The notes under the pieces are model-generated. The model worked only from the letters and a program-made list of their open reading frames with translations, ran no database searches and had not been told where the DNA came from. A DNA stretch of 64,000 bases from Lysobacter gummosus (GTDB lineage: Bacteria; Pseudomonadota; Gammaproteobacteria; Xanthomonadales; Xanthomonadaceae). The stretch is from the NCBI RefSeq assembly GCF_001442805.1, contig NZ_CP011131.1, forward strand, positions 5,332,001-5,396,000. The letters are read 5' to 3'. How positions within the stretch are numbered: position 1 is the first letter of the stretch; every line of letters starts with the position of its first letter. The translations under genes were made by a program, and so were the position numbers. Shown here piece after piece: positions 44,889 to 53,400 of this stretch.

Positions 44889-44954
44889 AACCACCTCCAC
44901 TTAAGCCATAGTTTATGGCTGCGAGATGTCTACGAAACCCTGGGCGATTCAAAG

Positions 44955-45068
44955 AGATCCATATCAAAATCAATGATGAGATAGCCGCCGTCTCGGGGCA
45001 GTGGAAGGAATGACCGCTCTGATGGCACACCTGCTCTATGGGTGTGGATTGCGGGCCACAGAGTGGAC
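44955..45068 (+). pseudogene. Fragment of a tyrosine integrase
   Basis: Reading 45010 onward gives MTALMAHLLYGCGLRATE, close to the LLYGxGLR helix that precedes the first catalytic Arg in integron-type and XerCD-like recombinases. Nothing more of the gene is visible: to the right it is cut by the next IS fragment (45069), to the left the IS3 element sits. Low confidence because the match is about 12 residues. Confidence 0.3.
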
Positions 45069-45285
45069 TGCCCAGCAAATTAAGACACTGCCCAGCCTCA
45101 ATGTGAGGCACGCTCAAAGGCCTCGGGACTGACGCCGCCCAGGTGGCTGTGGCGGCGTGTGGAGTTGTAGAACATTTCGATGTAGCCGAAGACGTCGGCA
45201 CGGGCCAAATCGCGGGTTTTGTAGGCGCGTTTGCGGATGCGCTCTTTCTTCAGGCTGCTGAAGAACGATTCGGCGACGGCAAAAG
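45067..45285 (-). mobile_element. Truncated IS3-family transposase and end (copy 2 of 3)
   Basis: A minus-strand frame (to stop 45098) reads AVAESFFSSLKKERIRKRAYKTRDLARADVFGYIEMFYN then TRRHSHLGGVSPEAFERA, the C-terminus of an IS3 OrfB different from the intact element. Similarity begins at about 45285. The end ACTGCCCAGCAAATTAAGACAC follows, matching copies at 3928 and 56101. The remaining N-terminal two-thirds is absent and the next gene (DUF418) begins right beside it. Confidence 0.75.
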
Positions 45286-45338
45286 CGGCCCTGCACATCC
45301 GTGACGCCACATGTTCGATCCGCTCTCGCGCTGAGCCA

Positions 45339-46562
45339 CTAGCTAGTGGGCGCACGTTCGAGCGCGCCAGTACCATTTCGCAACTTCGGGCGGCGTCCAT
45401 AGGTGAGCCATCGCCACGCCCACTCGAAAGGTCCCTGGGTGAAGTGTGTCAACCACGCTCGACTCCACCATATCTGCAGCGAGAGTATCAGCACCCATGC
45501 GACGAGTATGCCGGCCATGCCAAAATCTGGACCCACTCCAAGACCGATCCCATAAAACAAGGCGATGCCGAAAAGACTTTGCGTTACGTAGTTGGTCAAC
45601 GCCATCCGCCCCAAAGGGACCAACACGCTGAGACGACGTGCCCAACTGGAGAGACGGAACAGCAGGGCGAAGCCCGTTGCGTATGCGATGCCGATGCCAA
45701 GGGGCCCGGCCCGAAGGAGCACTCGGATTAACATCTTCACCGGTTCGATATCGATGATCGGCCAAGCCGCGCGCATCGGCGCTTGGACATATGAGAGCAC
45801 GGTCGCCGCGAAACCTGTCGCCAGCGCGCCAACGAAGATTCTCCTGAGCAGCGAAAGGTTCTGGTCGAGTGCCGCCAGTAGACCCTTCCGGCCGGCCCAG
45901 TATCCCAGCAGGAATCGGCCTAGAACGAAGCACACCAGCGCCCAGTTCGAGACCCGCGCCCACTCGGACATTGCCATGTTGGCACTGAACGTCTCCTTCC
46001 AATGGCCTGACGAGAATGCTTCAAGAGACTGCTCGTACATGGCCCCCTGTGCGGGTAGGTCCGGCAGAACTCCTCTGACGTAAGGCGATATCAACGGCGG
46101 CAACAGTGCTATGACGACGCCGAGTATTAGCAGCACGCGATCGGGCACGTTGCGCAAGGGGAGCAGCATCAGGCCCACCACTGCATACGTGAGCAGAATG
46201 TCCCCCCACCAAACGAACCAGGCGTGGACGGAGCCCATGGCCATCAGCACGAAGATGCGCCGGATATATCGCCAGCTGCCATCCTCGCCACGCGATGAAG
46301 CGCGTTGCATCTGCAGCGAGAACCCCATGCCGAACAGCAATGAGAATATCGTGATGAACTTTATATTCACCGACCAAGCCATCGCCAATTCGGCGACATG
46401 GTCGAATCTCGAGCTGGCCAGAGCATCCTTCGCCGGTGCGTCCAGGAACTCGTAGAGACTCAGCGATACCAGATTGACCAAGCACACGCCGGTCAGTGCA
46501 AACCCGCGCAATGCATCGATAACGTCATAGCGCTGGTCAGCCTTGTCGCTTGAATACTCCAT
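45339..46562 (-). CDS. DUF418-domain membrane protein
   Basis: 407 aa from ATG 46562 (a second ATG at 46565; the longer frame to 46634 has no support). N-terminal RYDVIDALRGFALTGVCLVNLVSL and C-terminal LVPLGRMALTNYVTQSLFGI are the two conserved ends of the DUF418 family, whose members have about 9-10 TM segments and an acyltransferase-like fold. The first motif D-A-L-R-G-F is typical. Function in the family is unknown; a role in cell-surface acylation is only a guess. Its 3' end abuts an IS fragment, but the sequence seems complete. Confidence 0.87.
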   Translation of the reverse strand: MEYSSDKADQRYDVIDALRGFALTGVCLVNLVSLSLYEFLDAPAKDALASSRFDHVAELAMAWSVNIKFITIFSLLFGMGFSLQMQRASSRGEDGSWRYIRRIFVLMAMGSVHAWFVWWGDILLTYAVVGLMLLPLRNVPDRVLLILGVVIALLPPLISPYVRGVLPDLPAQGAMYEQSLEAFSSGHWKETFSANMAMSEWARVSNWALVCFVLGRFLLGYWAGRKGLLAALDQNLSLLRRIFVGALATGFAATVLSYVQAPMRAAWPIIDIEPVKMLIRVLLRAGPLGIGIAYATGFALLFRLSSWARRLSVLVPLGRMALTNYVTQSLFGIALFYGIGLGVGPDFGMAGILVAWVLILSLQIWWSRAWLTHFTQGPFEWAWRWLTYGRRPKLRNGTGALERAPTS

Positions 46563-46748
46563 CATAGTTGAATGCGACCAGCCCCTGATTGTGCCGAGCT
46601 TATACGAGCGGGGAGGCGGCAAACAATCGCACACGCCAGGCCCGCAGTATCACATGCCAGCCAAATGATCGTTTTCGACCAAAAGCGGTCATTCGCCGTA
46701 ATGCATAGCGATAGCGGAGAACGCCTCTAGAGGCGACTCCTTTCGCAG

Positions 46749-47099
46749 TCAATGGCCAACAGCCAAGCTGGCGTTCTTACTCCAGTATTTGCCGACGCGC
46801 TCGATCAACGTATCGCTGGCTTCATTGAGGCCGATTACTTCGACTTCCGCGCCGCGCGCGCAGCTTCAGTATTACCCGGTCCAGCGCGCCGACGGCGCTC
46901 AGGTTCCAGAAGTGCGCGCGAGTCAGGTCGCTCACCACCTTCTTCGGCACGTGCAGGTAATCGAAGCTGTTGGCGAATTGGGTGGCGTCGGCGAAGAACA
47001 CCTGCCCCCTCACTTCGTACACGCGGGTGCCGTCGGCTTCGTCGTGATCGTTCACCTGTAGCATCGCGCTGACGCGACGGGTAGACGGACCTTCGCTAG
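46749..47099 (-). pseudogene. Fragment of a SulP-type anion transporter (STAS domain), frameshifted
   Basis: A minus-strand frame reads MLQVNDHDEADGTRVYEVRGQVFFADATQF then DYLHVPKKVVSDLTRAHFWNLSAVGALDRVILKLRARRG, matching the STAS C-terminal domain of SulP permeases. A shift near 46860 moves to EVEVIGLNEASDTLIERVGKYW, the rest of STAS, ending at stop 46749. The transmembrane part is missing. So it is a 5'-truncated, frameshifted remnant. Its presence marks ancestral genes lost to insertions. Confidence 0.7.
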
Positions 47100-47244
47100 G
47101 CTCCTAGGCCCAGACATTGGCCATTAAGCGGCCAACTTATGCTTTCCCCCACATGTGCCATCGGAGTCTGGCGCTCTGGTTTAGCGGTCGGTCACGTTTA
47201 GACGAACTGCGTGCACAGTTCCGACCATTCTCTATTCTCCGCAC

Positions 47245-47500
47245 CTGTGGTTTCGGAGAGTGGGTTTGACGTTTTGGTTGACCTGTTGCTCGCCGAAAAA
47301 CTCGCAAAAAAGTCCACGGCTAACCCACTGATTTATAAGCACCAAAAATTCAGCCCTGTGGTTCCGAGACCACAGGTAGGGAGAAGAGAGAGGACTGACC
47401 GGTAAAATTTTCGCCAAACGGCGTTTTTTACCGGTTCTCCGAAACCACAGCTTTCGCAGAAAGGCCCGGAAATAAGGTGGTTTTTGAGGTCCGCACCGGC
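47245..47500. repeat. Dispersed structured repeat, copy B
   Basis: Homologous to 34848-35095. Outer arms CTGTGGTTTCGGAGA (47245-47259) and TCTCCGAAACCACAG (47436-47450) are a perfect 15-bp inverted repeat 176 bases apart. Inside lie the hairpin CCTGTGGT-TCCGAG-ACCACAGG (about 47356-47377) and ACCGGTAAAA/TTTTACCGGT flanking TCGCCAAACGGCG. Non-coding. The surrounding 47100-47850 has no gene. Confidence 0.82.
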
Positions 47501-47573
47501 GGAGAAAAACGCCCCGGGAAGGACGGTGGTGGAGCGTGGGCAACTGCAATCCAACTCTCTTGATTACCCAGGG

Positions 47574-47600
47574 TTATCCACGGTTATCCAGAGATATCCC
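47574..47600 (+). other. Three TTATCC-like direct repeats (DnaA-box-like)
   Basis: TTATCCACG (47574-47582) and TTATCCAGA (47584-47592) then ATATCCCAG (47594-47602) are tandem 10-base units. The first differs from the DnaA consensus TTATCCACA by one base. It is a small cluster in intergenic DNA near repeat copy B. Could be chance or a weak DnaA-binding site; no origin genes nearby. Confidence 0.3.
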
Positions 47601-47852
47601 AGATCACTATAAGCCACGGTAGCACCATCCAGACCGCCCAATTCCGCAGCACATTATGGGACTTCCCCCAGCATCCTGAAGCATGTATGACTAAGGCGAT
47701 GCCGGTCTCCACTAGGTTTGCAGTCGTGTGCGTGTTCGCCCCTAGATTTCCGTCAGCTAACCACTAGGTGACTCCTGAAACCCAAACGGCGAACCACTAA
47801 AAGGGGGAAAACGTTACTTCACCACTGCGGCCCCTGGGCCAAGGAGCATCCA

Positions 47853-48126
47853 GTGGGAGCGATGCTAACGCTTAGTGCAGCGCACGCCTTTGTTGGCGAT
47901 TCTGACCTGAACCAGAGCGCGACCGAGCTTGCGGAAGTAGTGATCGAGATTTTGGCGCTGAACCCACGAGATGCTGTAGATCGCTTAATTGCGCGTGGCC
48001 CGCACCATCGCCGACCTCGCCGGCAGCGAGAGCATCGTGACCGTGCATCTGAGCGAAGCCATCGGCTATCGCCGCGCCGATCGCGACCGCAACGCGGCGG
48101 AGGGGGCTACGCCCAGGGCCGGCTGA
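47853..48126 (+). pseudogene. Chimeric remnant ending in a ComM/YifB C-terminus
   Basis: Two fragments are joined. From GTG 47853 (AAGGAG 7 bases before) the frame reads MGAMLTLSAAHAFVGDSDLN then QSATELAEVVIEILALNPRDAVDRL, gene-like but of no known family. At 47989 another frame starts: LRVARTIADLAGSESIVTVH then LSEAIGYRRADRDR, the C-terminal helices of a ComM/YifB-type Mg-chelatase-like ATPase, stop 48126. The rest of that gene is gone. From 48127 to 48466 I see no gene. Confidence 0.5.
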
Positions 48127-48466
48127 ATCGCGCCTGCCGTGCCGCGCAGGCCGCCTCTCCGGCGCGTGCCCGGCGCGCCTTGCGCCGACGCCATCGCGGC
48201 ACGAGCCGATCCGGTACGCCGGTGCGGCGGCCGGGGCGAACGGCACGTCCGGAAAGCCGAACGCTGCCGGGACTGGACCCATCAGCCGGCGCAAGCGCAT
48301 ACATTTCCGGAGGGCGTACCGCGGCCTCCCCTGGCGCACGGATCCGGTTCCGACCCGACAGGTCGCTGGCCATCGTTCCTCGTGCGGGCCGGCCTCACGG
48401 CGATCGGTCGAACCCTTGTAGCCGCGCTTTGACAGACTTTCCATTACCGACACCGGAGCTTACCGC

Positions 48467-49564
48467 TTGCTCAAACGCATCCCCAACGTGTTCTGGATCG
48501 TCCTGACCTGGTGGACCGGCTACTCGCTGATTTTCTCCGTCCACGTCGCCTCGGTCAGCGGCCCCGGCGGCTTGCAGATGTCCGCATGGCAGGCTCTTGG
48601 CTTCAGCTTCGCCAGTTGGATGATGTGGGTTCCGATCAGCCTCGGTCTGTATTGGCTGGCACGGCGCTACCCCATCGAACGCGGGCAGATCGCGCGCGCC
48701 GTCCCCCTGCTTATGGGCATCCCCGTAGTCGTGGTGTTGCTGCGCTCGGTCTATTTTGAGCACACTAACCACGTCTTCCGCTGGTACGGCCCCGATCCGC
48801 TGCCGCCGTTCAGGGAAATAGTGCTGAGCAACCTGACTGCCAATTTCCTGCTGACCTGGATCGTGATCGGACTGGCCCACGCGCTGATCTTCCACGAGCG
48901 CGCGGTCGATCGCGAAAAGACCATCGACGAGCTCCAGGCCAGCCTCGCCGAGGCCAGGATCGAAGCGCTGCGGGCCAAGATGAATCCACACTTCCTGCTC
49001 AACGCGCTGAATTCCGCCGCGGAAATGGTGCACCACGATGCCGAACTTGCCGACCGCATGCTCGTGTCGCTGTCGGCGCTGCTTCAGGACGGTCTGTCGT
49101 TCTCGCACGATCCGCTCAGGCCGCTGCGACACGAGGTCGCCCTGGTCGAGCACTACCTGGAAATCGAACAGGTCCGGCTCGGCGAACGCCTGAATATCAA
49201 CTGGCAGGTCGACGTGCGCTGTCTCGACCTGCCGGTACCGCCGCTGATCCTGCAACCGTTGGTAGAGAACGCCATTCGCCATGCGATCGCGCGATCGCCC
49301 CACCCCGGACGGCTGAGCATCGACCTTCGCCTCAAAGCCGATGGCGTATCGATCACTGTGTCCAACACGCTCGCCCCGCAATCGCAGCCATCCCACGGCA
49401 CCGGCGTCGGCCTGAAAGCCACCCGGAACCGTCTCGACCTGCTGTACGGCGACCGCGCCCGGCTGGGCTACGGCGTCGAGAACGGCTCGTACGTAGTGCG
49501 CATCTTCCTACCTGCGCAGGCCAAGGGGCGCGCCGTCGCCCCCAAGCAGGAGGTGCGTCCGTGA
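48467..49564 (+). CDS. LytS-type sensor histidine kinase
   Basis: 365 aa from TTG 48467 (GGAG about 10 bases before). Four predicted TM segments in residues 1-145, then a coiled linker and the LytS kinase: RAKMNPHFLLNALNS with His175 as phosphorylated residue, N box QPLVENAIRHA (about 265), and G box GTGVGLKATRNRLDLLYG. No extracellular sensor domain. It overlaps the regulator gene by GTGA. It senses an unknown membrane signal and phosphorylates its LytTR partner. Confidence 0.93.
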   Translation: MLKRIPNVFWIVLTWWTGYSLIFSVHVASVSGPGGLQMSAWQALGFSFASWMMWVPISLGLYWLARRYPIERGQIARAVPLLMGIPVVVVLLRSVYFEHTNHVFRWYGPDPLPPFREIVLSNLTANFLLTWIVIGLAHALIFHERAVDREKTIDELQASLAEARIEALRAKMNPHFLLNALNSAAEMVHHDAELADRMLVSLSALLQDGLSFSHDPLRPLRHEVALVEHYLEIEQVRLGERLNINWQVDVRCLDLPVPPLILQPLVENAIRHAIARSPHPGRLSIDLRLKADGVSITVSNTLAPQSQPSHGTGVGLKATRNRLDLLYGDRARLGYGVENGSYVVRIFLPAQAKGRAVAPKQEVRP

Positions 49565-50325
49565 AACCGCTCAGGACGGCGATCATCGACGACGAACCGA
49601 TGGCGCGGCTGCGTTTGCGGCGCTTGCTGTTGCGGGTCGGCCACGACCGCATCGCTGTCGTGGCCGAGTGCGCCAACGCCACGGAACTGGCCAAAGCCGC
49701 GGCAAGCGGTGATATCGACCTGGTGTTCATCGACATCGAGATGCCCGGCCGCGATGGATTCCAGGCGCTCGCCGGCTGGCGCGGACCGCGCCCCCAGATC
49801 GTCTTCGTGACGGCCTATCCTCAGCACGGCGCTCGCGCCTTCGAGATCAGGGCGGTCGATTACCTGGTCAAACCGGTGTGCGAACAGCGCTTGCGCGATA
49901 CTCTGGACAGGCTCATTCCACCCCAACCGACGGAGCATCCGGAAGAAGGCCGCAAGAACCGCATCGCCCTGAAGGCCGGCCAGCGGACCTACTTCGTCGC
50001 GCCCGCCAGGATCGATCTAGCGCTATCCACGGGCAACTACGTGGAAGTCCATGCTGGCGGATCGATCTACACCATCCGCGCCACCCTGGGCGAGTTCCAT
50101 GCGTTGCTGGGCGCGTCCGATTTCATCCGCCTGCATCGTTCCTCGGTGGTTAGGGCCGGCGCCATCCGCTGCATCGAGCCGGCGGGCTCGGGGCGCTACC
50201 GCATCGTCCTGCACAACGGCCAGACCCTGCACTCGGGAAGGCAATTCCGTTACGCAGTCGATGCGCTGCGCGCAGCGCACGAACTCGGCCGCGGCGAGGG
50301 CTCCGCGAGACCCGACGAACCGTAG
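49561..50325 (+). CDS. LytTR-family response regulator
   Basis: 254 aa from GTG 49561, overlapping the kinase stop. Receiver: IIDDEPMAR at 8-16, phospho-acceptor Asp58 in FIDIEMPG, and DYLVKP near 103-108. C-terminal LytTR DNA-binding domain from about 145 (RIALKAGQRTYFVAPARIDLALSTGNYVEVH ... FIRLHRSSVVRAGAIR). Such regulators bind direct repeats upstream of targets. Its targets are not visible; the RHS gene starts 145 bp downstream and could be one. Confidence 0.94.
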   Translation: MKPLRTAIIDDEPMARLRLRRLLLRVGHDRIAVVAECANATELAKAAASGDIDLVFIDIEMPGRDGFQALAGWRGPRPQIVFVTAYPQHGARAFEIRAVDYLVKPVCEQRLRDTLDRLIPPQPTEHPEEGRKNRIALKAGQRTYFVAPARIDLALSTGNYVEVHAGGSIYTIRATLGEFHALLGASDFIRLHRSSVVRAGAIRCIEPAGSGRYRIVLHNGQTLHSGRQFRYAVDALRAAHELGRGEGSARPDEP

Positions 50326-50469
50326 GACTTCCGCCCGGTGCTGTTCGTCCCCGGCCGGCTTCTCACGGCCGCATCCATCAGCGCAGATAGACCGACCGCG
50401 CCGCAGCCCGCCCGCCGTGCGGTTTCGGCTGAACGTCGGCGCAGTAGCTAGATCGCTAAGGGGATTAGC

Positions 50470-53400
50470 ATGAAGATTGGGTTAGAGCTCATCAGTGCGC
50501 TGTTGTTGATTGCCGCCAGCAACTCTTCGTCGGCACAGGAGGTCACCAGACCTTGGGAGGAATACGGCAAACTGATCAACTCGCGGGAGACGATCGCATC
50601 GCTCGGGCCAACACTGTTCGGCGACCAAGTCGATCTGAATACCGGCGCCTTATCGTTTTCCGCGACCGACGTAAGTATTCCAGGTAACAGCAAGCTAAGC
50701 GTTGCATTCTCGCGTACCTTCAAGGTCAGTAACCGCAAGGGCTACCTCAACGACTCCACTCTGGCGGATTGGGAGCTGGATGCACCTAAGCTCAGCGGCG
50801 TGTTCGCACCTGGTTGGAAGTCCACGCGCTGTTCGGTCGCCAGCGCCGCAGCCGCCAGGCCCGCGCAGGTCTCCAGCAGCGGCACTGTTTTCAATCCCGA
50901 GGATTTCTGGCAGGGCAACCATGCCGACATGCCCGGTGGCGGCGAGATGCTTTACGCCAATGGCGCGTCCACCGCACCATCCACAGGCGGGCCCTACTAT
51001 TGGATGACAGCGGGACTCACCTATTTCTCCTGTTTGCCGACGGCAAAGAATGAGGGCGGGCAAGGGTTTCTTGCGATTACCGCTGATGGCACCAAGTACT
51101 GGTTCGATTGGATGGCACAGTATGCGGAGCCTTGGCTGAAAGGCGGTCAAGCCGGCAGTGGGCAAATCGCGCGGCGGCGCAACGTCCTATATGCGACCCG
51201 CGTGGAAGACCGGTTCGGCAATTGGGTCACTTACACCTATACCAACGCATATGATCAACCGGCCCGGCTGACATCCATACAAGCCAATGATGGCCGCCAG
51301 ATCACGGTGGGCTACAACGCGCAGGGACATGTGGCAAGCGTCAGCACGGGCACCCAGACCTGGACCTACCAGTACAGCTATCCGACCCCAACCACCGGCA
51401 CACTGACCGCTGTAATGCAGCCGGACAATAGTCAGTGGAGCATCTCATTCTCCGCTCTATCAAGTGCCAAGATCCGCTATGACCAAGGTCAACCGGGCGC
51501 GGAGGATCCGGTACGCAGTTGCGGCGATCCCGGCCAGGTCATCACCGGCGGCGCGCAGGGCACGATCACTCATCCCTCCGGTGCGACCGGCACTTTCCAG
51601 GTCGAGCCAGAGCGACATGGCCGCAGCAACGTGCCCATGGTGTGCTCGAACTATACGATCCCTAACAACAACGCCAACGACGACGTTGCGTATTACCCGC
51701 TGGCGTACGATGCGTTCTCGCTGAAGAGCAAGACGATCAGCGGCCCTGGCCTGGCGACCATGCAATGGAACTACAGCTACGGTTCCACCATCTTCTTTGC
51801 TCCGGGCACTGGGCCGGTATGCACTGGCAGCAATTGCGGCGCTGTGGTCTGCACCTCTGATGCGTGTGCTGGCACCTCGGTCGCGATAGTCACAGGCCCG
51901 GGCGGAGAGTGGACGCGTTATACCTACGGCAACAGCTACCGCTACAACGAAGGAAAGCTGCTCAAGGTCGAAAAGGGCAGCGGCCCCACTGCCATCGCTC
52001 AGACCCAGACCATTTCCTACAATCTGGCGACCTCGGGCCAGCCATTTCCAACCCCGATAGCGACCAGCCCACAGCCGCGTGGCGACGGCTTCACATCCGA
52101 GTATTTGCGTCCGCAACTCAGCACCGTCATCGCCCAGGATGGCGTGACATACAGCCGCACAGTAGGATCATTCGACGCGTGGGCCCGCCCGACGTCGATC
52201 ACCCGCTTCAGCAACATCAGCGACGGCTACGCCCGAACCGATGTCACCGAGTACCACGACGATCTGTCGAAATGGGTGCTGAGCCAAGTGAGGCGGTCGT
52301 ATACAGGAGGGATCAAAGTCAGCGAGACAGAGTTCAATGCCAGCGCGCAGCCCTATAGGGTCTTCCGCTACAACGATGCCACTCCGGTTCAAACGTTGAC
52401 CTACAGCGCCGACGGCACCGTCGCCACCTTTAAGGATGGCAACGGCAATGTCACCACACTGTCGAATTGGAAACGCGGAGTCCCGCAAAGCATCCATCAT
52501 CCGGCCACACCCGAATCGCCTTCGGGCAGTACACAGTCAGCTTCTGTCAACGACAGTGGCTGGATTGACTGGGTCGCCGACGAAAACGGACACACCACTA
52601 ATTACCAATACGACAACATGGGGCGCGTCTCGAGAGTCGTTTACCCGACCGGCGATACCACGCCTTGGAACGACAAAACGTTCTCGTTCCAACAGATCAA
52701 CGAGTCAGAGTTCGGCATTCCTGCCGGGCATTGGCGACACGTGACCCATCAAGGCAATTACCAGAAGGTCACCATCTTCGACGCCCTGTGGCGACCGCTC
52801 TGGGAGTACCAGCGCGATATCACCAACAACGATGCGACTTACAGCCTCGTCGGAAAGTCGTATGACCTGTCGGGCCGCAAAGCGTTCGTCTCCTATCCGC
52901 GCAACCCCTATGCGGACGGCAACTGGGCCATCAACACCGGAACCCGGACCAGCTACGACGCTTTAGATCGCGTGACTCGGGTCGAACAGGACTCCGAACT
53001 CAGTTCGCCCACGGCCACTACCACCGAATATTTGAACGGCGGCGAGATCCGCGTCACCGATCCGCGCGGCTATCAGACCCGCACCCGCTACGCCGCCTGG
53101 GACCAGCCCAGCACCGACTATCCCATCGAGATCTTCTATCCGGAAGGCGGGATCACCCAGATCTGGCGCGACTACTTCTTCAAGCCGACACAGATTCGCC
53201 GCTCGGGCAACAATGCCGGTCAGACCGTCGAAGCGATTCGCGAGTACGAGTACGACGCGGTCCAGCGCCTGTGCCGGGTCAACGAACCGGAAACCGGCTC
53301 CACGGTGATGGGCTACGACTACAACGACAACCTGACTTGGTCGGCGTCGGGTTTGACGACTTTGGCCGCTACCGGCTGCGAGCATATGGCAGCCTACCAG

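Larger units (their letters stand above)
43718..44951 (-). mobile_element. Complete IS3-family insertion sequence, about 1234 bp
   Basis: Imperfect terminal inverted repeats begin TGAATCGCCCAGG at 43718 and end CCTGGGCGATTCA at 44951, with further matching bases inward (GTAGACA). A 3-bp target duplication AAG is visible (43715-43717 and 44952-44954). Inside are OrfA and OrfB on the minus strand with a run of A before G at the OrfA end, the usual site for a -1 frameshift. So the copy looks intact and recent. Its TIR matches the solo scars at 59273 and 61258. Confidence 0.9.

Noticed and set aside
46752..47072. 106-aa plus-strand ORF
   Set aside because: Antisense of the SulP STAS remnant, which gives a clear family match on the other strand.
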